A stretch of 64,000 nucleotides of DNA from Dietzia sp. JS16-p6b (lineage in GTDB: Bacteria; Actinomycetota; Actinomycetes; Mycobacteriales; Mycobacteriaceae): the NCBI RefSeq assembly GCF_003052165.1, contig NZ_CP024869.1:1894001-1958000 (forward strand), in the 5' to 3' direction. Shown one piece after another: positions 1 through 7,057 of the stretch. The notes under the pieces were generated by a model. That model saw nothing but the letters and a program-made list of their open reading frames with translations, searched no databases and was not told the origin of the DNA. Each line of letters begins with the position of its first letter. The stretch's first letter is position 1. The position numbers and the translations under genes are program-made.

Positions 1-297
1 CCAGTTCGCGGCGACGGCGGTGAGGGCGGCGGCGCCCACCACTCCGACCGTCAGGGCAACGGATGCGGTGAGCCCACCGACCGCGCCGACGGCGACGGCC
101 GCACCGACGCCCACCGCCACGGAGGCGGCGGCCACGCCGAGCCTGGTGGCCAGGCCGACGGCGACACCCATCCGGGGACGGATGCCCGGCCGGTCACCCA
201 GGTCGAGATCGGAGATGTCGGCCACCGTCCTGCCTTCCGCCACGTCGGGCGGAGGGACCTCTGCGAGGTGTGGGGCTGTGGTCTGGGTACTGGTCAT
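1..297 (-). CDS. N-terminal part of an unidentified membrane protein (cut by left edge)
   Basis: The first 99 residues are visible; the rest lies left of the window. The ATG at 297 follows a strong GAGGAGG ribosome site. Residues 1-42 are polar and proline-rich; from about residue 43 a long Ala/Val/Gly-rich hydrophobic stretch suggests one or two membrane spans. It is the last visible gene of the mau-type operon, 56 nt after the second cupredoxin. Position would suit a MauF-like accessory membrane protein, but no family motif is visible and no haem motif (CxxCH) is present in this part. Identity is open. Confidence 0.6.
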   Translation of the reverse strand, partial: MTSTQTTAPHLAEVPPPDVAEGRTVADISDLDLGDRPGIRPRMGVAVGLATRLGVAAASVAVGVGAAVAVGAVGGLTASVALTVGVVGAAALTAVAANW

Positions 298-353
298 GAT
301 GTTCCTCCTCGATAGTGGAATGAGCGAGAGATCTGTGTCCGGTTGACGCGTGA

Positions 354-707
354 TCACCGGCGGGGGCTGACGATGACGGTGCCCACCATCTGGGGATGGA
401 TGGAGCAGGTGACGCGGTAGACACCGGGCTGGTCGAACGTCATCCTGTGCTCGCCCTCGGCGCGGAAGCCGGCTGTCGACGTGAGGCCGTCCACGACGAT
501 GTCGTGGAACGTCCCTCCGTCGTCGTAGAACCAGGCGACCTCCTCCCCGGCCGTCAGGTGCACCTCCCGGGGGTCGAAGGCGACGTTGCGCACCGTGACC
601 CTGGTCGGCTCCGGGGAGCTCCCGCACCCGGTGACCGCGAGGACCGCGGCGGCCACGACGGCCAGGCCCGGGTGTCGACGTGGGAGACCCGTCCGGGTGC
701 GGGTCAT
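354..707 (-). CDS. Cupredoxin lipoprotein 2 (amicyanin-like blue copper protein)
   Basis: 117 residues. A signal peptide ends in a lipobox (AVTGC, lipidated Cys 28). One plastocyanin-type domain follows, with type I copper ligands His68, Cys101, His104 and Met107 (FHDIV and CSIHPQM). By family knowledge it is a one-electron carrier, here anchored to the outer face of the membrane. The ATG overlaps the stop of cupredoxin 1 by 4 nt (ATGA), so translation is probably coupled. Its place behind the amine dehydrogenase genes suggests it carries electrons from the dehydrogenase to the copper oxidase or respiratory chain. That role is inferred; the copper site is seen. Confidence 0.88.
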   Translation of the reverse strand: MTRTRTGLPRRHPGLAVVAAAVLAVTGCGSSPEPTRVTVRNVAFDPREVHLTAGEEVAWFYDDGGTFHDIVVDGLTSTAGFRAEGEHRMTFDQPGVYRVTCSIHPQMVGTVIVSPRR

Positions 708-1063
708 TCTTCGACCATCACCTCCCCGGTCATCTGGGCGTGCGGGGTGCAGTGGTAGCCGTAGACGCCGGCGGTGTCGAACGTCTGCGAGTAGCTCCCC
801 TCCGTCTGGAGTTCGGAGGCGAAACTCATCGGCGCGTCGTCGTCGGAGACGACGTCGTGGGGAAGGGAGGCCTCCCAGACCCATTCGACGGTGTCCCCCG
901 GCTTGATCGTCACGACCGCGGGGTCGTAGCTCATGTCGAGGACACGGACCTGCACGGTGGTGCCGGAGGAGGCGCCCCCGGTCCCGCCGTCAGAAGAGCA
1001 CCCGGTCGTCAGCAGGACCGCCGACACGGCGATCGCGGCGATCTTGGCGGTGTGTCGCAACAT
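704..1063 (-). CDS. Cupredoxin lipoprotein 1 (amicyanin-like blue copper protein)
   Basis: 119 residues. Lipobox LTTGC at Cys22, then a Ser/Gly linker and one cupredoxin domain with ligands His69, Cys105, His108 and Met111. The CTPHAQM loop closely resembles the CTPHPFM loop of amicyanin (MauC), the physiological electron acceptor of methylamine dehydrogenase. Six nt separate it from the oxidase gene upstream, and it overlaps cupredoxin 2 by 4 nt. Probably the functional equivalent of MauC, but membrane anchored rather than soluble. Two paralogous carriers in a row is unusual for a mau cluster. Confidence 0.88.
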   Translation of the reverse strand: MLRHTAKIAAIAVSAVLLTTGCSSDGGTGGASSGTTVQVRVLDMSYDPAVVTIKPGDTVEWVWEASLPHDVVSDDDAPMSFASELQTEGSYSQTFDTAGVYGYHCTPHAQMTGEVMVEE

Positions 1064-1069
1064 CGTCAG

Positions 1070-2671
1070 TTACCTCTCGTAGTAGAAGTTGGTCGTCATC
1101 CCGGCGTCCAGGTGGTAGGCGTTGTGGCAGTGGAACATCCACGCCCCCGGGTTGTCGGCGTCGAACTCGAACGCCAGATTCTGGCCCGGGTGGATGATCA
1201 CGGTGTCTCGCCGCAACCCGCCGTACTCCGGGACCCCGAACGTGTGTCCGTGCAGGTGCATGGGGTGCCACATCGTCGTGTTGTTGGTCATCTCGACGCG
1301 GATGCGCTCCCCCGTCCGCATGGTCACCTTCCCGACATCCGGTCCGGCGATCCCCCACACGTAATCCGAGGGCGACTGGATGAGTTCCAGTCGGAAGGTC
1401 CGATCCGGGGACCGCGCCGGCAGTGCGGAGGCCTCGGTGGCCCGGAGGCCCGAGTCCTGAACCGGCGTGCGGTCCAGCTCGGGTATCCGGCCGGACCGGG
1501 CGAGGTCGACGCTGGTGACCGAGTCCCGGCTGCGCAGGGTCGTGGCGACGAAGTCGTCCGTGCCCTCCACCCGCGCGACCACGGGCCACGTGCCGGAGCC
1601 GACCTCGACCAGGACGTCGACCCGCTGGGCCATCCCCACGAGCACGGACGCGGCATCCACCGGTTCGCAGGGGAACCCGTCGGTCTCGATGACCCGCATC
1701 ATGCGACCTCCCACGGCCACGCGGTACGGCGTCTCCGCCGCGGCGTTGATGATGCGGAGCCTCGCGGTGGCGCCCGGGGGTGCCACCAGCGGCTCGGCGT
1801 CGGCGGTGGGTCGGCCGTTGATCAGGTGCACCGGGTAGGAGATGTGCTGGGTCATCCCGCCGAGTTCCACGGACTCCGGATGCGGCCCGGCGGTCCGCGC
1901 CATGGCCTCCGGATCCACCGGGGTCGTGGTCGTCGTCGTCACGGATCCGTGACCCTGGTGCCCTCCGTGTCCCCCGTGGCCCGCGTGCCCACCCAGCGCC
2001 GGGTTGAGGGCGCGGAGCAGGTCCTCAGGTGACGGCCCGTGCCCCACGGTCCAGTCGTCGAGCACGACCACCAGGTCGACGTCGGCGCCGTAAGGATCCT
2101 TCGGATCCTCGGCGATCAGCGCGCCCAGCATCGCCTCATCCGCCTGGAGCCCGGAATGCGAGTGATACCAGTACGTCCCGGCGTGCGGCAGCCTGAACGC
2201 GTAGTCATACGACCCACCGGGGGCGACGTTCTCACCCGTCAACGGAGGGGCACCGTCCATGTCGTTCCGGATCTGGATGCCGTGCCAGTGGATCACGGTC
2301 TCCTCGTCCAGGGCGTTGACGTGGTGGACCCGGAGTTCGTCCCCCAGGGAGGCCCGGATCTCCGGCCCCACCGGCCCGTCGCCGTACGACCTCGCCGAGA
2401 CCTGACGACCGGCGAGACCGAAGGCGGCGAGTGCGGCTGTCACCGTGACGTCCACCGCGCGCCCCGAACTGAACCGGGCGGCCTCCGCCGCGGCGACCTC
2501 GGGATCCGCGTACCCGATCCGGTCCGAGGCCTGAACGGCGGTGGTGATGGCGTTCTCGGCCGCGCAGGCCGCCATCGCCACCCCCACCCCACCGAGTCCG
2601 AGCGCGGCCAGGAAGGCCCGTCGGCTCACTCCGGACCGGGCCGGGTCCAGCGTCCCCGGGGAAAGTCCCAT
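1070..2671 (-). CDS. Tat-exported multicopper oxidase lipoprotein
   Basis: 533 residues. Twin-arginine signal (SRRAFLAALG, residues 16-25) ending at a lipobox-like AMAAC (Cys36). All four copper-binding segments are intact: HWH 128-130, HSH 170-172, HPMHLHG from 469 and HCHNAYHLDAGM from 514, with T1 ligands Cys515, His520 and Met525. The family oxidises substrates or electron carriers and reduces O2 to water. A His/Gly-rich insert (about 228-242) followed by a six-Thr run may bind extra copper. The start overlaps the mauB stop by 1 nt, so it belongs to the operon. It may accept electrons from the cupredoxins, or help cofactor maturation; neither role is shown by sequence alone. Confidence 0.88.
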   Translation of the reverse strand: MGLSPGTLDPARSGVSRRAFLAALGLGGVGVAMAACAAENAITTAVQASDRIGYADPEVAAAEAARFSSGRAVDVTVTAALAAFGLAGRQVSARSYGDGPVGPEIRASLGDELRVHHVNALDEETVIHWHGIQIRNDMDGAPPLTGENVAPGGSYDYAFRLPHAGTYWYHSHSGLQADEAMLGALIAEDPKDPYGADVDLVVVLDDWTVGHGPSPEDLLRALNPALGGHAGHGGHGGHQGHGSVTTTTTTPVDPEAMARTAGPHPESVELGGMTQHISYPVHLINGRPTADAEPLVAPPGATARLRIINAAAETPYRVAVGGRMMRVIETDGFPCEPVDAASVLVGMAQRVDVLVEVGSGTWPVVARVEGTDDFVATTLRSRDSVTSVDLARSGRIPELDRTPVQDSGLRATEASALPARSPDRTFRLELIQSPSDYVWGIAGPDVGKVTMRTGERIRVEMTNNTTMWHPMHLHGHTFGVPEYGGLRRDTVIIHPGQNLAFEFDADNPGAWMFHCHNAYHLDAGMTTNFYYER

Positions 2672-4029
2672 CAGGCGACCCTCCGCTCCGGGGCCCGCAC
2701 TCCGCTGACACCGTCGGAGCCGCCGGCGTGGCCGGTGATCGTCGCGGTGGAGACGACCTCCCCCGTCGCGGGGTCGACGCCGACGATCGTGGGCAGGTCC
2801 TCCCCCTCGTCGTCACCCGTTCCGGGGGCGGTGCCCAGGACGTAGAGGACCGATCCGTCGAGGTTGTAGGAGACGGAGTCGATCGAGTCCAGCCCGAGCT
2901 TCTCCAGATCGAGGTTCTGGGTCTCCCGCGCGCCGTCGACGTCGAACAACCGGACCCGGACCACGTCTCCCCCGTTGGCGGAATGAGGATGGATGTCGGA
3001 ATCGGTGTACTCCACGAAGAACTGCTCCCCGTCGGGACGGATGCCGTTCGTGTAGAAGCGTCCTCCGTCTCGACCCACGTTGCCCAGCGGACGCACCTCG
3101 TCGGTGGGCAGGCCGGAGGAGAAGTCGAAGAGGTAGGCCTCGCCGGCCTCGTTGATGAGGAACCCGGACTCCACGTCGTCGGCGAAGTGCGCCTCACGAG
3201 ACGCCGTGAAACCCTCGGGCAGGACCTTCGAGCGGCCGCTCTCGCTGATGCGCCCCTCGTCGTCGATCGTGAGCTCGAGCAGTTCGCGGGATCGTTCGCA
3301 CACCGAGTAGATCTTGTCCCCGACCGGCCACGTGTACGGTCCGCAGCCGATGATCTGCTGCTCTCCGGACAGCACCCCGCGGTCCAGATCCACCACACGG
3401 GGCCCGAAGAGCTGGTCGTCCCACGAGGTCATGAACCGGCCGGCGCCGCTGATCGTGTGCGAACCCTCTCGGGAGTGGAACCGCACGTGGCGCGGTAGGA
3501 GCACCTCGTCGGGTTCGAGCAGGTTTCCGGAGTAGGTCGAGACGGTGTAGTCGGCCTGGCCGCGCGAACCGCGCGGGGTCCACACCTCGAACGCCACGGC
3601 CTGCGGGTCGGCAGGGGTATCGGTCGTGAAGAGGTGGACGACGTCGTCCCAGATACCGTGACCTGTGGTGATGCGGGTCTTGACGACGCCGTCGGCGGGG
3701 TCGAAGGCGGCCCAGACGGTCTCGTCGTCGCGCCACTCTGCGGCGATCATCCAGTCGGCGCCGATCGGTGTCACCTCGGCGGTGTACGGGATGTTCGGGT
3801 CGGCGCCGACCTCTCCCAGTTCCTGGTCCTCGTCGCCGAGCGTGGCGTTCGCCGGAGGGGCCGTGACCGCGGGGACGTTCGGGAACTCGTAGGTGGTCGC
3901 GACCCCGTTGGCCACGTCGAACTCCCCGTCGTCTCCGCCGTCGGAACCGGGCGAACACCCGACCAGCAGGAGCACGGCCGCGGTGGCCGCGGAGAGGCCC
4001 GCGAGGCGGGGGGTGGTGAAAACGGTCAT
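2671..4029 (-). CDS. mauB: Methylamine dehydrogenase heavy chain (MauB-like, lipoprotein form)
   Basis: 452 residues; characterised MauB proteins are somewhat shorter. N-terminal signal ends in LLVGC (Cys25), a lipobox, so the subunit should be anchored to the membrane. The body is a beta-propeller-like protein with repeated short strands. A two-cysteine segment (CGPYTWPVGDKIYSVC) matches in spacing the CYHIFP...MHC disulphide segment of the Paracoccus heavy chain, and the following blade also aligns by eye. Similarity is otherwise low. Placement directly after mauA (22 nt gap) supports the assignment. Start chosen at 4029 because of GAGAGGA upstream and because the signal begins there. The heavy chain of an aromatic amine dehydrogenase is an alternative. 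Confidence 0.8.
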   Translation of the reverse strand: MTVFTTPRLAGLSAATAAVLLLVGCSPGSDGGDDGEFDVANGVATTYEFPNVPAVTAPPANATLGDEDQELGEVGADPNIPYTAEVTPIGADWMIAAEWRDDETVWAAFDPADGVVKTRITTGHGIWDDVVHLFTTDTPADPQAVAFEVWTPRGSRGQADYTVSTYSGNLLEPDEVLLPRHVRFHSREGSHTISGAGRFMTSWDDQLFGPRVVDLDRGVLSGEQQIIGCGPYTWPVGDKIYSVCERSRELLELTIDDEGRISESGRSKVLPEGFTASREAHFADDVESGFLINEAGEAYLFDFSSGLPTDEVRPLGNVGRDGGRFYTNGIRPDGEQFFVEYTDSDIHPHSANGGDVVRVRLFDVDGARETQNLDLEKLGLDSIDSVSYNLDGSVLYVLGTAPGTGDDEGEDLPTIVGVDPATGEVVSTATITGHAGGSDGVSGVRAPERRVA

Positions 4030-4051
4030 CTGAGTGGTCCTCTCGGCCCTT

Positions 4052-4765
4052 CTAGCGGGAGCCCGCGCCGACGCGCGGGCGGGTGGCGTGGTTGGTCTGG
4101 CAGTCCTCGCCGATGATCGGGGCGAGCGTGCAGGTGTACGACTGGGACTCGTCCGAGACGCACCAGATGATCTCCTGATCGAAACTGCCGGAGACCGGGT
4201 TGTACATGACGGCCTGGGCGTCCGGTTCGCCGCAGTACTTCGTGGAGCACCGCGGGGCGCCACAACAGTCGTAGTAGGCGATCAGGTACGTCTTGCCGTT
4301 CGCGGGATGGGTGCAGCACCCCACCCAGTACTCCGCTCCCGGCTTCGATCCGGGTGCGCAGGTCGAGACTCCGCCGCCCGCACAGGAGGGGCAGGGTCGG
4401 CCGTCCATGTTGCACCAGCGCCAGTAGTTGCACTCGGTGGGATCCTTGCCGTCGTACGTGGGCAGGAGGTCGTCACCGGCCCCGAACGGGGTCACCGCAT
4501 TCTGCGGGGCGGGGGGCGTCGTGGCGCCGGACGCGGGCGGTTGCTGGGCGAGGGCCTGGGGGTCGCGGGTGACCGGCAGTGCGCCGACCACGGCCACTCC
4601 CGACAGGCCCATGGTCCACTTGGCCATCTTCGAGAGGACCGAGCGGCGGGACGTGCGTTCCGACAGGCGCCGGGAGACCTTGCTGAGCGAACTCCCTCCC
4701 CCGCCGGACAGCCATTCGGCGTGTTCTGTCAGGCGGCGTTGGTCGGAGTCATCGATGTGAGCCAC
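4052..4765 (-). CDS. mauA: TTQ-dependent amine dehydrogenase light chain (MauA)
   Basis: 237 residues. It catalyses oxidative deamination of methylamine to formaldehyde and ammonia using tryptophan tryptophylquinone made from two of its own tryptophans. A long polar N-terminus leads to a twin-arginine export signal (R40-R41, then a hydrophobic stretch to about 64). The mature part has ECNYWRWC (Trp115) and EIIWC (Trp201), matching the two Paracoccus TTQ tryptophans, plus LIAYYDCC and TLAPIIG. It has 14 cysteines against 12 in Paracoccus; the extra ones are in GCC (150/151) and near the C-terminus (222). Start: GTG at 4765 with AAGGAAAGG 7-8 nt upstream; an in-frame ATG at 4786 overlaps that site. 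Substrate may be methylamine or an aralkylamine. Confidence 0.93.
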   Translation of the reverse strand: MAHIDDSDQRRLTEHAEWLSGGGGSSLSKVSRRLSERTSRRSVLSKMAKWTMGLSGVAVVGALPVTRDPQALAQQPPASGATTPPAPQNAVTPFGAGDDLLPTYDGKDPTECNYWRWCNMDGRPCPSCAGGGVSTCAPGSKPGAEYWVGCCTHPANGKTYLIAYYDCCGAPRCSTKYCGEPDAQAVMYNPVSGSFDQEIIWCVSDESQSYTCTLAPIIGEDCQTNHATRPRVGAGSR

Positions 4766-4835
4766 GAGGTGTTCCTTTCCTTGCATGGGGTGGACGGATC
4801 GTGCGCGGACCGCGGTGACGAGCGCCGCGGTGCGC

Positions 4836-5444
4836 TCACGAGGCGGTGGGGACGCCGATACCGGCGTAGAGGTGCTGGATCGTCGGCGTGCCCGACTCCA
4901 GCGCGTTGAGAAGACTCTCGACGTGCTGCATGTTGTTGCACAGACCCTTGGCGGCGATGGACCCGTCGGTGTCCAGGAGGATCCCGTACGGAGTGGTGCC
5001 GACCTGGTACGCGATGCCCACGTCGCGGGCGTCGAGGTAGGACAGTTCCGCGCCGATCCCGGCTCCGGCCAAAAACTCACGGTGCTCCTCCTCGGTCCCG
5101 TCCGAGATCAGCACCACGTCGAGGTCGCGCTCGGCCTTGGCCATGGCCTTGATCCCCGGGAGCAACGCCTTGCAGGTCGAGCACTTCGGGCCCGTGAACA
5201 TCAGCAGCTGGGGCTTGTCGCGCTCGCCGGCGACGGTGGTGTCCCGTTCCATGTGGTCGACCAGGCCCGAGAAGGACGGGCCGGTGTCCCCGACCGCAGG
5301 ACCCGAGTCGAGCACCCTGGCCCCGAGCGGGCCGAGACGCACCTGGACCCGGCCCAGTTCCCGGGCCAACCCCAGGATCATCAGGACCAGGACGACGTCG
5401 ACCAGCACGAGGACGACGAGCAGCGTGAGGACGAAAGCAGACAT
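4836..5444 (-). CDS. mauD: Methylamine utilisation thioredoxin-like protein MauD
   Basis: 202 residues, the usual MauD length. One N-terminal membrane anchor (about 3-26), then an extracytoplasmic thioredoxin-like domain with the redox motif CSTC (Cys88, Cys91) in TGPKCSTCKALLP and the cis-proline region VGTTPYGILLD. In Gram-negative methylotrophs MauD and MauE are required for accumulation of the light chain, presumably by forming or isomerising its six disulphides. It lies between mauE and mauA, as expected, with 70 nt to the chosen mauA start. Confidence 0.92.
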   Translation of the reverse strand: MSAFVLTLLVVLVLVDVVLVLMILGLARELGRVQVRLGPLGARVLDSGPAVGDTGPSFSGLVDHMERDTTVAGERDKPQLLMFTGPKCSTCKALLPGIKAMAKAERDLDVVLISDGTEEEHREFLAGAGIGAELSYLDARDVGIAYQVGTTPYGILLDTDGSIAAKGLCNNMQHVESLLNALESGTPTIQHLYAGIGVPTAS

Positions 5445-5518
5445 AGGAGTACTCCTGTTCGAGGGTGGACGATCGGGCGACGCCCGACTGCGGCATGCGG
5501 GTGTAGAGGATGTGACAG

Positions 5519-5534
5519 ATAAGAATTCCCTTAT
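5519..5534. promoter_or_regulatory. AT-rich inverted repeat in the mauE-mauD gap
   Basis: ATAAG and CTTAT arms around AATTCC, within a 105-nt spacer (5445-5549). It is a markedly AT-rich patch in a very GC-rich region. It could be a regulator site or an internal promoter (TTATCT on minus); function unknown. Confidence 0.4.
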
Positions 5535-5549
5535 TGGGGCGGGGAACCG

Positions 5550-6125
5550 CTAGGGGGAGGCGGAGTAGCGCCGGCTGAGTTCGTCGCGGGCCGGCTGGAG
5601 GTAGTCGTCGACCCTGCTCCGACCGAGCGTCAACGTCGAGGACACCGCGGCCGCCCCGAACGCCAGCGCGACCGCCAGTACGGCGAGGACGAACCCGGTC
5701 GCCACCTCGGGCAGAGAACTCGGGCCCGGCAGGTACAGGCAGGCCACGGCGCCGGCGGCGAACGCGAGGGCCCTGGCCACGTGCCACCACCCGATCCTGG
5801 GAGCGTCGTGCTCACCGAAGGCGAAGCATCCGCAGTCCAGCTCCGTGCGGCCTCGGAGGAGGTTCACTGCCAGTCCGGCCGCATAGACGCAGAACAGGAC
5901 GGCCACCGACCACGCGACGGCCGGCAGGCCGACTCGCCCGAGACACGCCGCACCGAGCACGATCTCGAGGAACGGCAGAACCCGTCCCACACGCGCCGCG
6001 ACGGCGTCGGGCAGGATCTTGTATCCGACGACCACTCGGGAGTGGCCCTCGATGTCGCGTAGCTTGCTCAGCCCGGCGGCGAGCAGTGCGATCCCGATGA
6101 CCGACGTGGCGAACATTCCCGTCAT
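5550..6125 (-). CDS. mauE: Methylamine utilisation membrane protein MauE
   Basis: 191 residues, DoxX/MauE-type membrane protein with four or five hydrophobic segments. It carries the conserved LDCGCF motif (Cys98, Cys100) facing the first loop pair. Family knowledge: it partners MauD in delivering oxidising or isomerising equivalents for disulphide formation in MauA. It is the first gene of the operon; ATG with GGAAGGAA upstream. The last 30 residues form a charged cytoplasmic tail. Confidence 0.9.
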   Translation of the reverse strand: MTGMFATSVIGIALLAAGLSKLRDIEGHSRVVVGYKILPDAVAARVGRVLPFLEIVLGAACLGRVGLPAVAWSVAVLFCVYAAGLAVNLLRGRTELDCGCFAFGEHDAPRIGWWHVARALAFAAGAVACLYLPGPSSLPEVATGFVLAVLAVALAFGAAAVSSTLTLGRSRVDDYLQPARDELSRRYSASP

Positions 6126-6182
6126 TGCCGTTCCTTCCGACGCGCTCGGCTCCCACGATTCAGATGTCGTGGCACGTCGCGG

Positions 6183-6188
6183 ACGCTA
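6183..6188 (-). promoter_or_regulatory. Candidate -10 box of the mau operon
   Basis: TAGCGT on the minus strand, giving a leader of about 50 nt before mauE. No good -35 is visible at 17 nt. Upstream, 6211-6220 holds a short inverted repeat (TTGC-CA-GCAA) and CTCAG repeats that could bind a regulator. Prediction only. Confidence 0.4.
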
Positions 6189-6337
6189 TGCCCGGTGTGT
6201 TACTCAGGCGTTGCCAGCAAAGTGCTCAGTTGTTTCTAACGCTCTGAAGTTGTCGAGATCACAGTCGACGAGACGGTGCGGCCGGCGAGGTCTCCTCACC
6301 CGTAGAGAAACGATGACAGTGGGGGTTCATACGCGCG

Positions 6338-6470
6338 CCGGGCGCCGGGAGACCGGGCGCCGGGCGCCGGGAGACCGGGCGCCGGGCGACCGGGCGACCG
6401 GGCGTGGGCGACCGGGCGTGGCCTGTGAACGAGGAAGTGGTCTGTGAACGAGGAAGTGGCCTGTGAACGC
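6338..6470. repeat. Two adjoining tandem-repeat arrays between mauE and tRNA-Val
   Basis: 6338-6420 is built from CGGGCGCC/CGGGAGAC-like octamers, including a 22-nt unit repeated nearly perfectly. 6423-6470 has a 19-nt unit beginning CTGTGAACGAGG, twice complete (6423-6441, 6442-6460) and once partial. With 6126-6337 this makes a stretch of almost 400 nt without a protein gene. Confidence 0.85.
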
Positions 6471-6471
6471 G

Positions 6472-6506
6472 AAAAAGCCCCCGCCTCCCGGGGGGAGACA
6501 GGGGCT
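6472..6506 (-). terminator. Rho-independent terminator of tRNA-Val(CAC)
   Basis: On minus: AGCCCC stem, inner CTCCC/GGGAG stem, closing GGGGCT, then five T. One of the few U-tract terminators in the window. Confidence 0.85.
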
Positions 6507-6516
6507 GCGCCTGCGG

Positions 6517-6588
6517 TGGTCCTAACTGGGTTCGAACCAGTGACCTCTCCGGTGTGAACGGAGCGCTCTTCCACTGAGCTATAGGACC
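6517..6588 (-). tRNA. tRNA-Val (anticodon CAC)
   Basis: Cloverleaf read by eye: acceptor GGTCCTA/TAGGACC, D arm with AGCTCAGTGG, anticodon stem CTCCG/CGGAG around TTCACAC, T arm GGTTCGAACCC, discriminator A. The 3' end is followed by CCG, so CCA is not encoded. It reads GTG valine codons. Its 3' end faces the mau operon. Confidence 0.95.
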
Positions 6589-6622
6589 TCGTGCGCCGTC
6601 GTTCTCGCGTCGGCACCGCAAC

Positions 6623-6651
6623 ACTGTAGCAAGCCCCGCGCCGGGACCCAA
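6623..6651 (-). promoter_or_regulatory. Promoter of tRNA-Val(CAC)
   Basis: TTGGGT (-35, 6651-6646), 17-nt spacer, TACAGT (-10, 6628-6623). The start site would be about 30 nt upstream of the tRNA. Confidence 0.7.
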
Positions 6652-6761
6652 TTCGGGGTCCTCGACGACCTCGCGCGCACCTCGCCGCCCCCTCGCCGGA
6701 CGCACAGCCCGCCCGGATGGGCAGCATCAGAGCAGATGAGGCGACGTTTCCGCCCCCCGAT

Positions 6762-6791
6762 TTGTGTTCCAAGATCGGCGTCGGCTAATGT
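6762..6791 (+). promoter_or_regulatory. Promoter of the Gly-Cys-Val tRNA cluster
   Basis: TTGTGT (-35), 18-nt spacer, TAATGT (-10), about 44 nt before tRNA-Gly. Confidence 0.65.
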
Positions 6792-6834
6792 TCATTCTCG
6801 CAACGCGGTGAGCAACAGCACGCCGGGGAGCAGT

Positions 6835-6907
6835 GCGGATGTGGCGCAGCTGGTAGCGCATCACCTTGCCAAGGTGAGGGTCGCGGGTTCGAATCCCGTC
6901 ATCCGCT
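6835..6907 (+). tRNA. tRNA-Gly (anticodon GCC)
   Basis: Acceptor GCGGATG/CATCCGC, anticodon loop TTGCCAA between TCACC and GGTGA, T arm GGGTTCGAATCCC, discriminator T. First of three co-transcribed plus-strand tRNAs. Confidence 0.95.
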
Positions 6908-6955
6908 CGGAGGGATCGAGGAGCCAGGAGTCCTCACCGGGCTCGATACCTTTTC

Positions 6956-7029
6956 GGTGGAGTGGCCGAGTGGTGAGGCAGCGGCCTGCAAAGCCGTCAA
7001 CACGGGTTCGATTCCCGTCTCCACCTCCA
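6956..7029 (+). tRNA. tRNA-Cys (anticodon GCA)
   Basis: Acceptor GGTGGAG/CTCCACC, anticodon loop CTGCAAA, T arm GGGTTCGATTCCC, discriminator T as is typical for tRNA-Cys, and encoded CCA at 7027-7029. Confidence 0.95.
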
Positions 7030-7057
7030 CGCCGGAGTGATCCGGTTGGTGAGTCCC

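Noticed and set aside
680-2032. A 450-codon plus frame over the copper genes
   Set aside because: Shadow; both cupredoxins and the oxidase are intact on minus.
4766-4786. ATG at 4786 as the mauA start
   Set aside because: The best ribosome site lies inside this extension and is well spaced for GTG 4765.
6338-6470. Possible attachment site for an integrated element
   Set aside because: No copy of the tRNA-Val 3' end and no integrase are visible here; only tandem repeats.
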